Of a stretch of DNA of 64,000 nt, positions 1-7,917 are shown in pieces. This stretch comes from Clostridia bacterium (GTDB lineage: Bacteria > Bacillota > Clostridia > Oscillospirales > Acutalibacteraceae): positions 1 to 64,000 of the forward strand of contig JAFZUV010000002.1 of assembly GCA_017618135.1 (NCBI GenBank). The letters run 5' to 3'. The notes under the pieces were generated by a model that saw only the letters and a program-made list of their open reading frames with translations, did not search any database and was not told the origin of the DNA. Both the position numbers and the translations under genes were made by a program. Positions within the stretch are counted from its first letter, which is position 1, and each line of letters opens with the position of its first letter.

Positions 1-240
1 GAGAGGACCGGGATGGACGCACCTCTGGTGCACCGGTTGTTCTGCCAAGGGCATGGCCGGGCAGCTATGTGCGGATTGGATAAACGCTGAAAGCATCTAA
101 GCATGAAGCCAACCTCAAGATTAGATTTCCCATAGCATAAGCTAGTAAGGTCCCCGGAAGACTACCGGGTTGATAGGCAGCAGGTGTAAGTATGGTGACA
201 TATGTGCCAGGCTGTACTAATAGACCGAGGGCTTGACCTA
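1..240 (+). rRNA. rrl: 23S ribosomal RNA, 3' end (partial)
   Basis: The first 240 bases match the conserved 3' end of bacterial 23S rRNA. They include the sarcin-ricin downstream region near the left edge, the helix reading GCTGAAAGCATCTAAGC, and the terminal GAGGGCTTGACC that pairs with the 5' end of 23S in the processing stem. The gene enters from outside the window. No 5S rRNA or tRNA is recognisable in the roughly 200 bases that follow; a hairpin terminator comes next. Confidence 0.95.
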
Positions 241-291
241 CACTTCGATTTCTCTTTGCATTCGCTTTGTTCGGTTTTCAGGGAATAAAGG

Positions 292-323
292 AAAGAGTGC
301 GGATTTTTTCCGCGCTCTTTTTT
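292..323 (+). terminator. Rho-independent terminator after the rRNA gene
   Basis: An 11-bp stem with one G-T pair (292-302 with 310-320) is followed by a run of T. It lies about 50 bases after the mature 23S end, so this rRNA transcript seems to end here without a 5S gene. Confidence 0.75.
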
Positions 324-468
324 GTTTCAGATAGCAGATTGCAGAAAAACGCAAAATTTTAACAAAACTGGACAAAAATTTAATATACTTTTTATTGTGC
401 ATTCTGTATAATATATGTGTATATCTGTACATAACATTTTGCGAATTTTTAAAATGAGGTGTGGATTT

Positions 469-3400
469 ATGAAAACTAAGAGACTATTGTCCGTAGTATT
501 GACGCTGTGCATGGTATTCTCCATGTTCACGGTGTTAACGCTTACATCGACCGTTGCTTTGGCTGAGCCAGCTACCGCAACAACGAAGGCTTTGTATGTT
601 GGCCCTTCTACCAGATACACTCAGGTGCCTTCTGGCCTTGTTTTCCCGCTTGAATGGGGGAAGCATATGGGTGGTGGTAATGATTGGAGTAAATGCACCA
701 AAGCCGAATTTACCGCTAAGATAAAAATGCTTAGTGGCACAAAGCCCTATATTGGAATTTATCGTGTAAGAAATAGTTCAGGCACTTTTGGTAGCTTTCC
801 TGAGTGGGTTGACAATGAAAATTCCTACTTTGATAGTGACGGAATTTTCCACTGCGATGTGTATTTTCAGGATGTTCCAGGCAGTGCGGACAAATGTTTC
901 TATTCCGATATTTGGGACGGCGATAAGCAAACACGCAAAACCGATATTCCCGGAAGAAACACTCCGATTTGGGCGGTATTTCATATAGGTAATATGAACC
1001 ATGAAGATGATACTCCCAAACCGAAGTCAAGTGAAAGTGATTTCAGCGATGAGTTTGTTATGTCTGATGCGCACTTGGTTCTCAAGCGTGTTGTCGCCGG
1101 ATCATTGGGAGAGAGCGCTGCTCCTGTTGGTACGGACCTCGCTCCTTCAACTTCTGATTTAGATGAGGGTAAACTCTATTCTTTCGTAGGTAATAACGGT
1201 AAAAGCGGCGATACAGATGCACACAATCATCCGTTTAATGCGGAACTCGGAAAGTGGAGTGCATTCTCTACCGATGAAGATACCGTTCGTCAGGTAACGG
1301 TTGCCGATGATCTTTTTGACGGCGAAACTCACAGTTATACTAAGCATGCCGAAACAGATTACGAACTTGAATACTACACCTGCCCTGATTTCGGCGATAC
1401 TAAGTTTGAAAAATTCGGTAACTGCTACAGCGTACTTAAAAATAACGATTCTGCCAAGAAGGCGTTTGTTATTAAATCCCACGCCGGCGATACCGTTTCC
1501 GTTTCGGACGGGTTGGGAACATATGCCAACATATTTATCCCGTTAAATACCCATAAATGGTATTCCGCGTTCGATTCGTCAAACTGCACTTCAACGAGTC
1601 TTACAGAAGCAAACGGAAGAGTGCGTGTAAGAGTTCAGTTCACGGCAAAGCGGTTAAGCGGAACCGGTCAACCTACCGTAGGCAGATTGTATGCCTATGC
1701 TTATGTTAAATCTTCTTCGGAAGAACCAAAAATGGGTGCGCCTAATCCACACGACGGTAAAGACGCTTACAATAATAATTGCGGCAGTTCTTATGGCTTG
1801 ACCGATGATAAGGACAGCTCATACAGTTATATCGGATCATCCTATGATCCGGCAACCGGAGAATTTATCGGCGACCTTTCACTGGGAACGGGATATTATA
1901 AGCAATTGACCCGTCATGGCGTAAACGAGTACATTACAATCGGTCTTGCTGAACATGATTCAGATACAACAAAAGACGCTGCTTCTTATGATTCTTCATT
2001 TATTATAAGCAATATCAGGATTACACCTTACGCTATGGGTGATGACAACACCGTTAAGTTTGACGGCAAAAACCAGGCGCCTAAGATGAGCGCAGCGAAC
2101 TGCGATGCAAACACCCGTTATAAATATCTTAATTATTACAGCGGCACAGACAAACTTAACGGCACACTTGATGTTGCGATGCGCCACGCTCCGATCAACA
2201 AGTTCTCTGTAGAAGGTGCGGTTCAGAATGTATCGCTTATAGATGTTAACGATTGCAACAAAGGTACATGCACGCTTGAACATCATGCGGCTACCGATAC
2301 AACAGTCGAATACTGGTCATGCGCTACTCATAATAAGAATTATGACGATATGTATGCGTCACATGAGCTTTCCGATATTACGGCTACAAAGAAAATGATC
2401 ACCATTAACGCTACCGCGGGTGAGTCAAACGATTGCCGCGGCGCGTTCATCACGCTTGATAACGACGGTTGGGTAGGTAATAAATATTTCATTTTCAAAT
2501 GCAAGATGAAAACACTTTCAGGCAGTGGCATACCGCGGATTTCTGTTCTCAAAGCCGGTTATTACGGCAATGGCACAGTATATGAAAAAGACTGGACCAG
2601 CATGGATGATCAGGACGGAACAAATGCTTTATGGACCCATTACGACCCAATCACTCTCACCTATACCGCGGCCTTTAAGATTGAACGCCACGATCCGCAC
2701 GATAGCGACCAGCTTAAATATTATGAGTCGACCACCGGCGCCCATACAGCGCTTTTGATAGGCAACTTTACTCCGAACGCGACCGGCGCTTACGGTTCGG
2801 ATGTGACCACCTTGAACCAGATATCGGATACGGCATTTTCTTTCGCGGAGCCTGAAATATATGCGGCGGTTGACTCCGCGGCGGGCACCTATACGGGTGA
2901 TAATCTCTGCGCGCCTATCACAGATAAGACTAATACCTTTGAGACGGCGTACCATTATAATAATTGTACACAGATAAACGGTGCGGGCGAATATGCTGAC
3001 CGCGAGCCCGGGTCTGTTATTACCGCTCCGATCGGCAAATGGAGCAGAAATTACTATGACGATAATATAACGCTTGCCGATATACCGGACGGGTATTTCG
3101 AACCTGCTGTTGCCGGCGATGCAAAGATGCTTAAAATGGCGGGCTACGGTTCCTCCTCGAGCGCGCAGGCGATATTGCATGACACTGTTATTGCTTCTTC
3201 AACGACATATCGATTTGATATGGACTGCCGTGCTTTCGGCGGAACATATATTCCGAAAGTGATTTTAAGTGAAAAGCAGGAAGGCGGCACCTTCGGTGCC
3301 GGCGAAATTGTAGATTTTGATACATTCAACGGGTATCACTACACATATCAGTTTACAACCGCAGCAAATCTTGCGGCAAGCGGTAATAACTTCAGATTGC

Positions 3401-4419
3401 AGATAGGTCTTTCCTGGGATGCACGCAACACCAGCTCAATGTATATTGCGAATGTACAGGTGCGCGAGGTGCTTGGCGGCGATTCTTACGGCGACAATAT
3501 CCTCCAGAACGGTGATTTTGCTTGGAGCACCGTGGGCAAAGTTACAGCAGATAATGTGGCCGCTCAAATGTTGTATTGGAACGGATATAGTAACCTTCTT
3601 AAATACGATGATGTTGAAATTATGTCGATTCCCGACGGCTTCTTTGACGCCGATAACAATCTTACAGGCAGAGAAGATATAGCGCTTAAATCCTGGGGCG
3701 GCGATTGGCCGGAGCTTCAGTTCAAGACCGAGCTTAAGGCAGACAAATATTATAGGCTTTCATTTAATTACCGTGACACCGGCGTTATGCCCGGTATTGA
3801 AATTCAATCAAAAGGCACGGTTACGCTCACCAAAAAATCGGTTGTCTCCGGCGGCAAGTATGTTATGACATATGAGCTTTATTCAGCCTCCGATAACACG
3901 AAATATGACAACAAAAACCCGAACACCAGGATAAGGTTCAGGTTCGAGGACTCGACCGCGAACAAGGTGTTATATATCAACAATGTACAGCTTTATGAGC
4001 TTGACGGTGCGGACGGTAACATAGTAGGCGCCAACGAGGCGGGCAACCTTAATGCCATTTACGATGACAGCTATTATAGCGGTCTTGTAAACGCAGGCGA
4101 CAGCGTATCGTTCAAATGTACTCAGGATAGTGAGGAGAATATTTCCCGCGTTCTGGCAAACGGTTGGTTCGGATCAACCAGGTTGGGCACATTCCCGACA
4201 GATAACGCTCAGCTTGTAAAACTCCCCGATAACTTCTTTAATTACAAGACGCCGGAACAGCGTTTCGAGATTGTAAGGAAGGTTCTCCTGGGCGAATCTG
4301 AAATTACAGATACGACCGACCTTCACTATGATCCCAACGGTGACGGAACATTGTGCGACATTAAAGATATTGTATGCGCTAAGCACGAAGCCATAAAGGT
4401 TGAAGGCGAATTAGAATAA
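469..4419 (+). CDS. Large secreted repeat protein with dockerin-like C-terminus
   Basis: This is a 1316-residue extracellular protein of unknown function. The ATG at 469 is chosen because GAGGTG lies seven bases upstream and a clean signal peptide (Lys/Arg start, hydrophobic core, Ala-Leu-Ala cleavage region) follows at once; an upstream in-frame ATG at 415 has neither. A -10 box TATAAT lies at 407-412. The body contains about five related segments, each with a phrase like 'F-x-K-x-LSGTG-x-P-x-I', suggesting repeated beta-sandwich, carbohydrate-binding-like domains. The last 50 residues read LLG, then DPNGDG, then DIKDIV and a Lys-His pair, which resembles a single dockerin-type calcium-binding half-repeat. 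No catalytic motif was recognised. The protein could be a scaffold, adhesin or polysaccharide-binding protein. Confidence 0.75.
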   Translation: MKTKRLLSVVLTLCMVFSMFTVLTLTSTVALAEPATATTKALYVGPSTRYTQVPSGLVFPLEWGKHMGGGNDWSKCTKAEFTAKIKMLSGTKPYIGIYRVRNSSGTFGSFPEWVDNENSYFDSDGIFHCDVYFQDVPGSADKCFYSDIWDGDKQTRKTDIPGRNTPIWAVFHIGNMNHEDDTPKPKSSESDFSDEFVMSDAHLVLKRVVAGSLGESAAPVGTDLAPSTSDLDEGKLYSFVGNNGKSGDTDAHNHPFNAELGKWSAFSTDEDTVRQVTVADDLFDGETHSYTKHAETDYELEYYTCPDFGDTKFEKFGNCYSVLKNNDSAKKAFVIKSHAGDTVSVSDGLGTYANIFIPLNTHKWYSAFDSSNCTSTSLTEANGRVRVRVQFTAKRLSGTGQPTVGRLYAYAYVKSSSEEPKMGAPNPHDGKDAYNNNCGSSYGLTDDKDSSYSYIGSSYDPATGEFIGDLSLGTGYYKQLTRHGVNEYITIGLAEHDSDTTKDAASYDSSFIISNIRITPYAMGDDNTVKFDGKNQAPKMSAANCDANTRYKYLNYYSGTDKLNGTLDVAMRHAPINKFSVEGAVQNVSLIDVNDCNKGTCTLEHHAATDTTVEYWSCATHNKNYDDMYASHELSDITATKKMITINATAGESNDCRGAFITLDNDGWVGNKYFIFKCKMKTLSGSGIPRISVLKAGYYGNGTVYEKDWTSMDDQDGTNALWTHYDPITLTYTAAFKIERHDPHDSDQLKYYESTTGAHTALLIGNFTPNATGAYGSDVTTLNQISDTAFSFAEPEIYAAVDSAAGTYTGDNLCAPITDKTNTFETAYHYNNCTQINGAGEYADREPGSVITAPIGKWSRNYYDDNITLADIPDGYFEPAVAGDAKMLKMAGYGSSSSAQAILHDTVIASSTTYRFDMDCRAFGGTYIPKVILSEKQEGGTFGAGEIVDFDTFNGYHYTYQFTTAANLAASGNNFRLQIGLSWDARNTSSMYIANVQVREVLGGDSYGDNILQNGDFAWSTVGKVTADNVAAQMLYWNGYSNLLKYDDVEIMSIPDGFFDADNNLTGREDIALKSWGGDWPELQFKTELKADKYYRLSFNYRDTGVMPGIEIQSKGTVTLTKKSVVSGGKYVMTYELYSASDNTKYDNKNPNTRIRFRFEDSTANKVLYINNVQLYELDGADGNIVGANEAGNLNAIYDDSYYSGLVNAGDSVSFKCTQDSEENISRVLANGWFGSTRLGTFPTDNAQLVKLPDNFFNYKTPEQRFEIVRKVLLGESEITDTTDLHYDPNGDGTLCDIKDIVCAKHEAIKVEGELE

Positions 4420-4457
4420 TACAATCCCTAACAGCCGGCTAATCAACAAACACAAGT

Positions 4458-4484
4458 CCCCTGCCCTCGGGCAGGGGCGTTTTA
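4458..4484 (+). terminator. Rho-independent terminator
   Basis: A perfect 9-bp GC-rich stem (4458-4466 with 4469-4477) and a short T-rich tail follow the stop codon of the large secreted protein. Confidence 0.8.
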
Positions 4485-4603
4485 TATGTATGCTTAATCC
4501 GGCGAGTTCGACTCCCGTCAGCTTAATCTGGCTCCCGGCATATAAAAAGGAGAAAACATGAATATTTGAGATACTGTTCTCATATTATTTCCCGGGTGGT
4601 GCT

Positions 4604-4864
4604 ATGAAGGTTTTGGGAGCGGTATACATATCCGTCATTTCATTTTTCGGGGTAACAGTTCTGTTTTTACATATAAAAAGCCGCCGACCGTTGCGGTCAG
4701 CGGCAATAAACGCGGTATTGGGGTTGGCGGCGCTTTTTGCTGTGAATCTCACATCCCGGTTTACCGGCGTTCATATACCGGTTAATATATATACAGTGCC
4801 TTCATCGGCGGTGTTCGGCATACCAGCCTGCGCCGCGCTGGTTATAATGCAGATGCTGTTATGA
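4604..4864 (+). CDS. BofA-like small membrane protein (pro-sigmaK processing inhibitor family)
   Basis: This 86-residue protein has three hydrophobic stretches. The pattern AINAVLGLAALFAVNL, then IPVNIYTV, then FGIPACAALVIMQ fits the BofA family, which restrains the SpoIVFB protease in the outer forespore membrane during late sporulation. Family membership is inferred from this pattern; BofA is normally about 85-90 residues, so the length fits. The start ATG has only a weak GGTGG site. A three-codon open frame with a good Shine-Dalgarno (AAGGAG, ATG at 4558) precedes it and might couple translation. The gene lies far from recR, its usual neighbour. A short hairpin (about 4681-4705) sits inside the coding region. 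Confidence 0.65.
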   Translation: MKVLGAVYISVISFFGVTVLFLHIKSRRPLRSAAINAVLGLAALFAVNLTSRFTGVHIPVNIYTVPSSAVFGIPACAALVIMQMLL

Positions 4865-4905
4865 AAGTAATCCGGCGTGGGTTCAACCCATGCCGGATTA
4901 CTTTC
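4863..4905. terminator. 43-base inverted repeat between convergent genes
   Basis: Arms 4863-4883 and 4885-4905 are complementary over 21 positions with one G-T pair. They overlap the stop codons of both the bofA-like gene and the convergent peptidase gene. The structure probably terminates or protects both transcripts, although no long T run follows on either side. Confidence 0.65.
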
Positions 4906-5401
4906 GCCTCAGGATATCGTCAAGGTGGAAATTGTTCAGGTGAAAAACATTGTTCTTTATTCGGGCGCCGAAAATTCTGAGCGTCCGGCAGAAAAATTTT
5001 CTTAAAAAATACAAATGCAGTTGTGCAAAAGTATACGCCCTGTAGGCTTTTGAGGTTTTGCAGTCTCTGTATTTGCCTTTTCTGAAAAAGCCTTTAAGTA
5101 CGGCTTTTATGTTTTCAAGCATTACCGGTTCATCCCAAAAGGTGTTATCGCCCCTGATCAGGAATTTTTCGGGGGAAACCGCCTTTACTATTCTGTGGAG
5201 CACCAACTCGTCGTTCCTGTCCGGCCGGACAAACAGCACTACATCGCCCGGACACAGCGTATCGGGTAGCGCCTGAAGCACCGAAATATCTCTGCCCTCT
5301 TTGAGCATAGGCAGCATACTGAAGCCTTTTGTATAGCAGAAGGCTTCGCCTTTATTGTCGATTTCCTCTAAGATAACGGCAAGACTTTGCTCGCGCTTCA
5401 T
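4898..5401 (-). CDS. S24/S26 (SipW-like) peptidase without membrane anchor
   Basis: This 167-residue protein has the core of a signal-peptidase/LexA-type serine protease. GFSMLPML places the nucleophile at Ser28, PGDVV follows near residue 51, LHRIV gives His69, and RGDN (83-86) with Asp90 completes the pattern. A Ser-His rather than Ser-Lys pair is typical of the SipW/ER-type signal peptidases. Unlike those enzymes there is no hydrophobic anchor at the N-terminus, so the protein is probably cytoplasmic or peripheral. The C-terminal 60 residues are basic and of unknown role. Its ATG overlaps the stop of the PqqD-like gene (ATGA), so the two are translationally coupled. Cleavage of a cytoplasmic peptide or leader is plausible but unproven. 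Confidence 0.75.
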   Translation of the reverse strand: MKREQSLAVILEEIDNKGEAFCYTKGFSMLPMLKEGRDISVLQALPDTLCPGDVVLFVRPDRNDELVLHRIVKAVSPEKFLIRGDNTFWDEPVMLENIKAVLKGFFRKGKYRDCKTSKAYRAYTFAQLHLYFLRKFFCRTLRIFGARIKNNVFHLNNFHLDDILRRK

Positions 5402-5661
5402 ATTAAAAAACCTGCGGAGGCAAGCTTGCCTATGATATCGTCAACGCTCTCTGTAATCTCTTCAGCGGTGCCGTCCGGGTATTTTTTCTGCAGCGATGAT
5501 ATTACCTTTTCGCGCGTGGTTTCCTTTCTTAACAGCTCAAAAATATCCCTGCCCGTCTCATTAAGGCGGATGTAGCCTTTAAATCCGGCTTCTTTGCCTA
5601 CGGGGACGGCAATATTTTCGCCCGCAACGCAATTTATAACAAATTTACATCTTAATTTCAT
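5398..5661 (-). CDS. PqqD family protein (RiPP recognition element-like)
   Basis: This 87-residue protein fits the PqqD fold: an N-terminal beta region, then RLNETGRDIFELL, then a helix near REKVISSLQKKY and a final amphipathic segment ending in ASAGFL. PqqD-type domains bind leader peptides of ribosomally made, modified peptides, and also occur as stand-alone proteins in Clostridia. The ATG at 5661 is chosen because GAGGTG lies just upstream; a TTG 18 bases earlier has no such site. The stop overlaps the start of the SipW-like peptidase. A good sigmaA-type promoter lies upstream and faces away from the secreted-protein gene at 5914. No radical SAM or other modifying enzyme is present nearby. 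Confidence 0.8.
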   Translation of the reverse strand: MKLRCKFVINCVAGENIAVPVGKEAGFKGYIRLNETGRDIFELLRKETTREKVISSLQKKYPDGTAEEITESVDDIIGKLASAGFLI

Positions 5662-5691
5662 TTTGCACCTCAAACACAATATCTTGTATAT

Positions 5692-5720
5692 ATGATACCC
5701 AATTTTGTGTTAAAAGTCAA
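5692..5720 (-). promoter_or_regulatory. sigmaA-type promoter of the PqqD/peptidase pair
   Basis: On the minus strand TTGACT (5720-5715) and TATCAT (5697-5692) are separated by 17 bases, about 30 bases before the PqqD-like start. Confidence 0.65.
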
Positions 5721-5813
5721 ACTGTTTGATAAGCGGCGGTAAAACCGAACAACAAAATTGTATGATTTACCCGAAACGCAAAAAAATTTTGTGCAATATT
5801 TTTAAAAAAACAC

Positions 5814-5842
5814 TTGCATTTATGGGTTGTTGGTGTTATAAT
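5814..5842 (+). promoter_or_regulatory. sigmaA-type promoter of the secreted protein and peptide genes
   Basis: TTGCAT (5814-5819) and a consensus TATAAT (5837-5842) are separated by 17 bases, about 70 bases before the start at 5914. The leader contains two short palindromes, one reading TGGCATATGCCA. Confidence 0.7.
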
Positions 5843-5913
5843 CATCGTGAGCCGAAGTCTATTCGGTATTGAATTATACATATTTGGCATATGCCAGTTA
5901 GGAGTAGGTTTTA

Positions 5914-7494
5914 ATGACAAAGAATGTATTTTCTAAGGCGATTGCTTCCGTATTGGTTGTAGCAATCTGCATGGTTGCGGTTTTCGCGTGTGCAGTCAGC
6001 GCTACTACCGAGCGTACCGCGGTGTGTGCGGTAACAGGTGCGGCATATGATGTAGGTGCTAAGGACTCCTATGTTACGGCGGAAGTTAATTTCGCGAGCG
6101 AAGTTCCGTTTACAGCGGGCAGCTTCGTGGTGTCGGCGGCCGATCTTACACTCAATGAGTGCTCTGTAGCTCAGAGCGAGGGCGGTACCGCACCTGAGGT
6201 TTATATTAATGTGTCCAACAAAAAAATTCTTTTCGCGGGCTTTCAAGAGAATGCGGAGAACGATTTTAAGAGCTATACCTCGCTTACCCTCATTCTTAAA
6301 TTCACGGTAAGCAATTATCAGTCTGTTGAGAAGGCTCCGGCGGGTTGTCAGTGGGCGGTTAATGTTACCGATATTGATATTACCAATACCGCTGAGGAGA
6401 CATACGCCACCGATGATGCAAGCGGCAGCATTCATGTTCATAATTTCGGAGCCGGAAGCGGCACCAATATACAAACATCAACCTGCTCGATCTGCGGTGC
6501 AACACATGTAGAGGTTGCAGATACGACCGGGATTGGCACTAACACTCTTGCTGATACAAAGAAAGCTAACATTACCTTCAGCAAGACCGGTGATACAGTT
6601 CTTAACGCACTCGTTGCAAAGGGCACGATTGACGCCGGCGGGTATGACAATGTTTACTTTGTATATGAGTACAAGGGAGACGACGCTGATCCGGTAAAGG
6701 CTACTACGACATATAAAGCGGATGATACGGTTACGCTTGGCGGTACCGTGTATTATAGGTTCCCGCTTTACGGTGACGCGGGCGTCGGCAGAATAAGCCG
6801 TGAATATACCGGTAACTTTGTAACCGTTAAAAGCGGTACGGTTACTGTAAGCAGCGACACTTGGAATTACAGCATTATGAAGTACGCGGCAGATATAATA
6901 AACGGTGATTTTTCTGCCGATATTAAAAACTATTCCGAGGCTCTCCTTGATTATGGTTACTACACCGCTGAAAAGCTTGGATTTAGCACAGCGGCATATG
7001 CAACCTGTGGAGCAACGGTACCGACCGGTGTTACTAACGCAGACCTTCCCTCCAGCAAGAAGGCGACCACAAACAGCGGTACTGATAATAACTGGGGCAT
7101 CGGCGGTATTTCGGTAACCACCGGATTTAAGCCCAAGATGAACATCAGGTTTGATCAGGCAACCTTGAATAACAAGTCTTCTGTAACCATTAAGGTCACA
7201 GTTGACAGTAAGCTTAAATACTACAAAGAAGTTGCCGTATCCGCGCTTGTTGTGAACCCCAAAGGCGCGGTAGGTGCGATTGCGGAAGATACTTACATTC
7301 TTTCCGATATCCCGACCAAGTATTTGACCGGAGATATTGCGATCTGCGCAAAGTCAGGCGCTAATGACAGTGCTAAAATTGTTTATTACAGCTACGGGAG
7401 ATATGCTAAGGCTAAGCAGGGTACAGGCGAAGGCAATGTATTCCAGGCGCTTGTAAACTGGTCACATTATCTTAATGTTGCATATCCGGGTTAA
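5914..7494 (+). CDS. Secreted cohesin-like protein with Cys/His cluster
   Basis: This 526-residue exported protein has a signal peptide ending near residue 30 (AVSA). Residues about 40-165 form a beta-rich segment resembling a cohesin or related immunoglobulin-like domain ('VTAEVNFASEVPF...ILFAGF...LTLILKFTV'). A short linker H-x-F...STC-x2-CGATH follows near 175-200; such Cys-x2-Cys linkers are common in clostridial surface proteins. From about 310 on, YSIMKYAADIING and ALLDYGYYTAEKLGF match a C-terminal domain seen in many secreted clostridial proteins whose function I do not know. The start ATG is preceded by TTAGGAG. The stop is 18 bases before a short peptide gene in the same transcript. 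Role: surface binding or assembly, not certain. Confidence 0.75.
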   Translation: MTKNVFSKAIASVLVVAICMVAVFACAVSATTERTAVCAVTGAAYDVGAKDSYVTAEVNFASEVPFTAGSFVVSAADLTLNECSVAQSEGGTAPEVYINVSNKKILFAGFQENAENDFKSYTSLTLILKFTVSNYQSVEKAPAGCQWAVNVTDIDITNTAEETYATDDASGSIHVHNFGAGSGTNIQTSTCSICGATHVEVADTTGIGTNTLADTKKANITFSKTGDTVLNALVAKGTIDAGGYDNVYFVYEYKGDDADPVKATTTYKADDTVTLGGTVYYRFPLYGDAGVGRISREYTGNFVTVKSGTVTVSSDTWNYSIMKYAADIINGDFSADIKNYSEALLDYGYYTAEKLGFSTAAYATCGATVPTGVTNADLPSSKKATTNSGTDNNWGIGGISVTTGFKPKMNIRFDQATLNNKSSVTIKVTVDSKLKYYKEVAVSALVVNPKGAVGAIAEDTYILSDIPTKYLTGDIAICAKSGANDSAKIVYYSYGRYAKAKQGTGEGNVFQALVNWSHYLNVAYPG

Positions 7495-7512
7495 TCAAAG
7501 GAGGTATAAATA

Positions 7513-7617
7513 ATGTTTAAAAAAGCGAATCTTGATATTTATGAGATTGATGTTGAAGATATTATAATGGCCTCCGAAGGCGATTATACCGGCGACGAGG
7601 AAGATCCTTTCGCATAA
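7513..7617 (+). CDS. Short acidic peptide, 34 residues; candidate precursor peptide
   Basis: A 34-codon open frame starts at an ATG with a perfect AAAGGAGGT eight bases upstream and ends just before a terminator. The peptide begins MFKKANLDIYEIDVEDIIM, then ASEGDY, then TGDEEDPFA: a short basic start, an alternating hydrophobic/acidic segment, and an acidic Gly/Thr/Ser tail. The first half would suit a helix or strand recognised by a binding protein. It has no signal peptide or transmembrane segment. It is co-transcribed with the secreted protein and divergent from the PqqD/peptidase pair. I know of similar short 'D-V-I-x-S' peptides in Clostridia but not of an assigned function. A RiPP-like or regulatory role is inference. 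Confidence 0.65.
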   Translation: MFKKANLDIYEIDVEDIIMASEGDYTGDEEDPFA

Positions 7618-7630
7618 ACAAGTAATAGTA

Positions 7631-7666
7631 AATTCCCCTGCGGGCGAACCGTGGGGGAATTTTGTT
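7631..7666 (+). terminator. Terminator after the peptide gene
   Basis: Arms 7631-7638 and 7654-7661 (AATTCCCC with GGGGAATT) plus an inner hairpin are followed by TTGTTT. It closes the 5914-7617 transcript. Confidence 0.7.
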
Positions 7667-7770
7667 TCCCCCATGCTGTCCCCTTGAGGGAAAGGCGGTG
7701 CACAGCACCGGAGCAGGCGGGAACGCCGTTTCTTTTGGGTAAGGCAACCGGCTCTCAAAAGGCGAAGGCT
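7667..7770. repeat. Possible dispersed intergenic repeat
   Basis: The stretch after the terminator has no plausible gene. It contains CCCCTTGAGGGAAAGG and a small palindrome CGGTGC-aca-GCACCG (about 7695-7709). Sequence of this style recurs between genes in many clostridial genomes, but only one copy is present here, so the call is tentative. Confidence 0.3.
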
Positions 7771-7780
7771 AAATCAGGCG

Positions 7781-7809
7781 TTGACAATTTTTTCATAATA
7801 TGATATGAT
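7781..7809 (+). promoter_or_regulatory. Consensus sigmaA promoter of hppA
   Basis: TTGACA (7781-7786) and TATGAT (7804-7809) are separated by exactly 17 bases, about 109 bases before the hppA start. Confidence 0.8.
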
Positions 7810-7854
7810 ACATAACACTCTGACATAATTTTTTGCCGTTCTGTATTTTAAGTT

Positions 7855-7889
7855 AGGTAAGTAATGCCTTACCGCGGGTAAGCCTTGTT
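7855..7889 (+). promoter_or_regulatory. Competing hairpins in the hppA leader
   Basis: GGTAAG (about 7856) can pair with the CTTACC at about 7867, which can pair instead with the following GGTAAG (about 7877). The two hairpins exclude each other, so the leader could switch structure. No known riboswitch class was recognised. Confidence 0.35.
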
Positions 7890-7917
7890 TTAATAATCAT
7901 TTTTTTGGGTGATGCAA

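Noticed and set aside
2629-3180. 183-residue minus-strand frame in the large secreted protein
   Set aside because: Arg/Ile-rich shadow frame without start signal.
4491-4545. tRNA fragment or gene
   Set aside because: A T-loop-like GAGTTCGACTC is present, but T-stem, anticodon arm and acceptor do not form.
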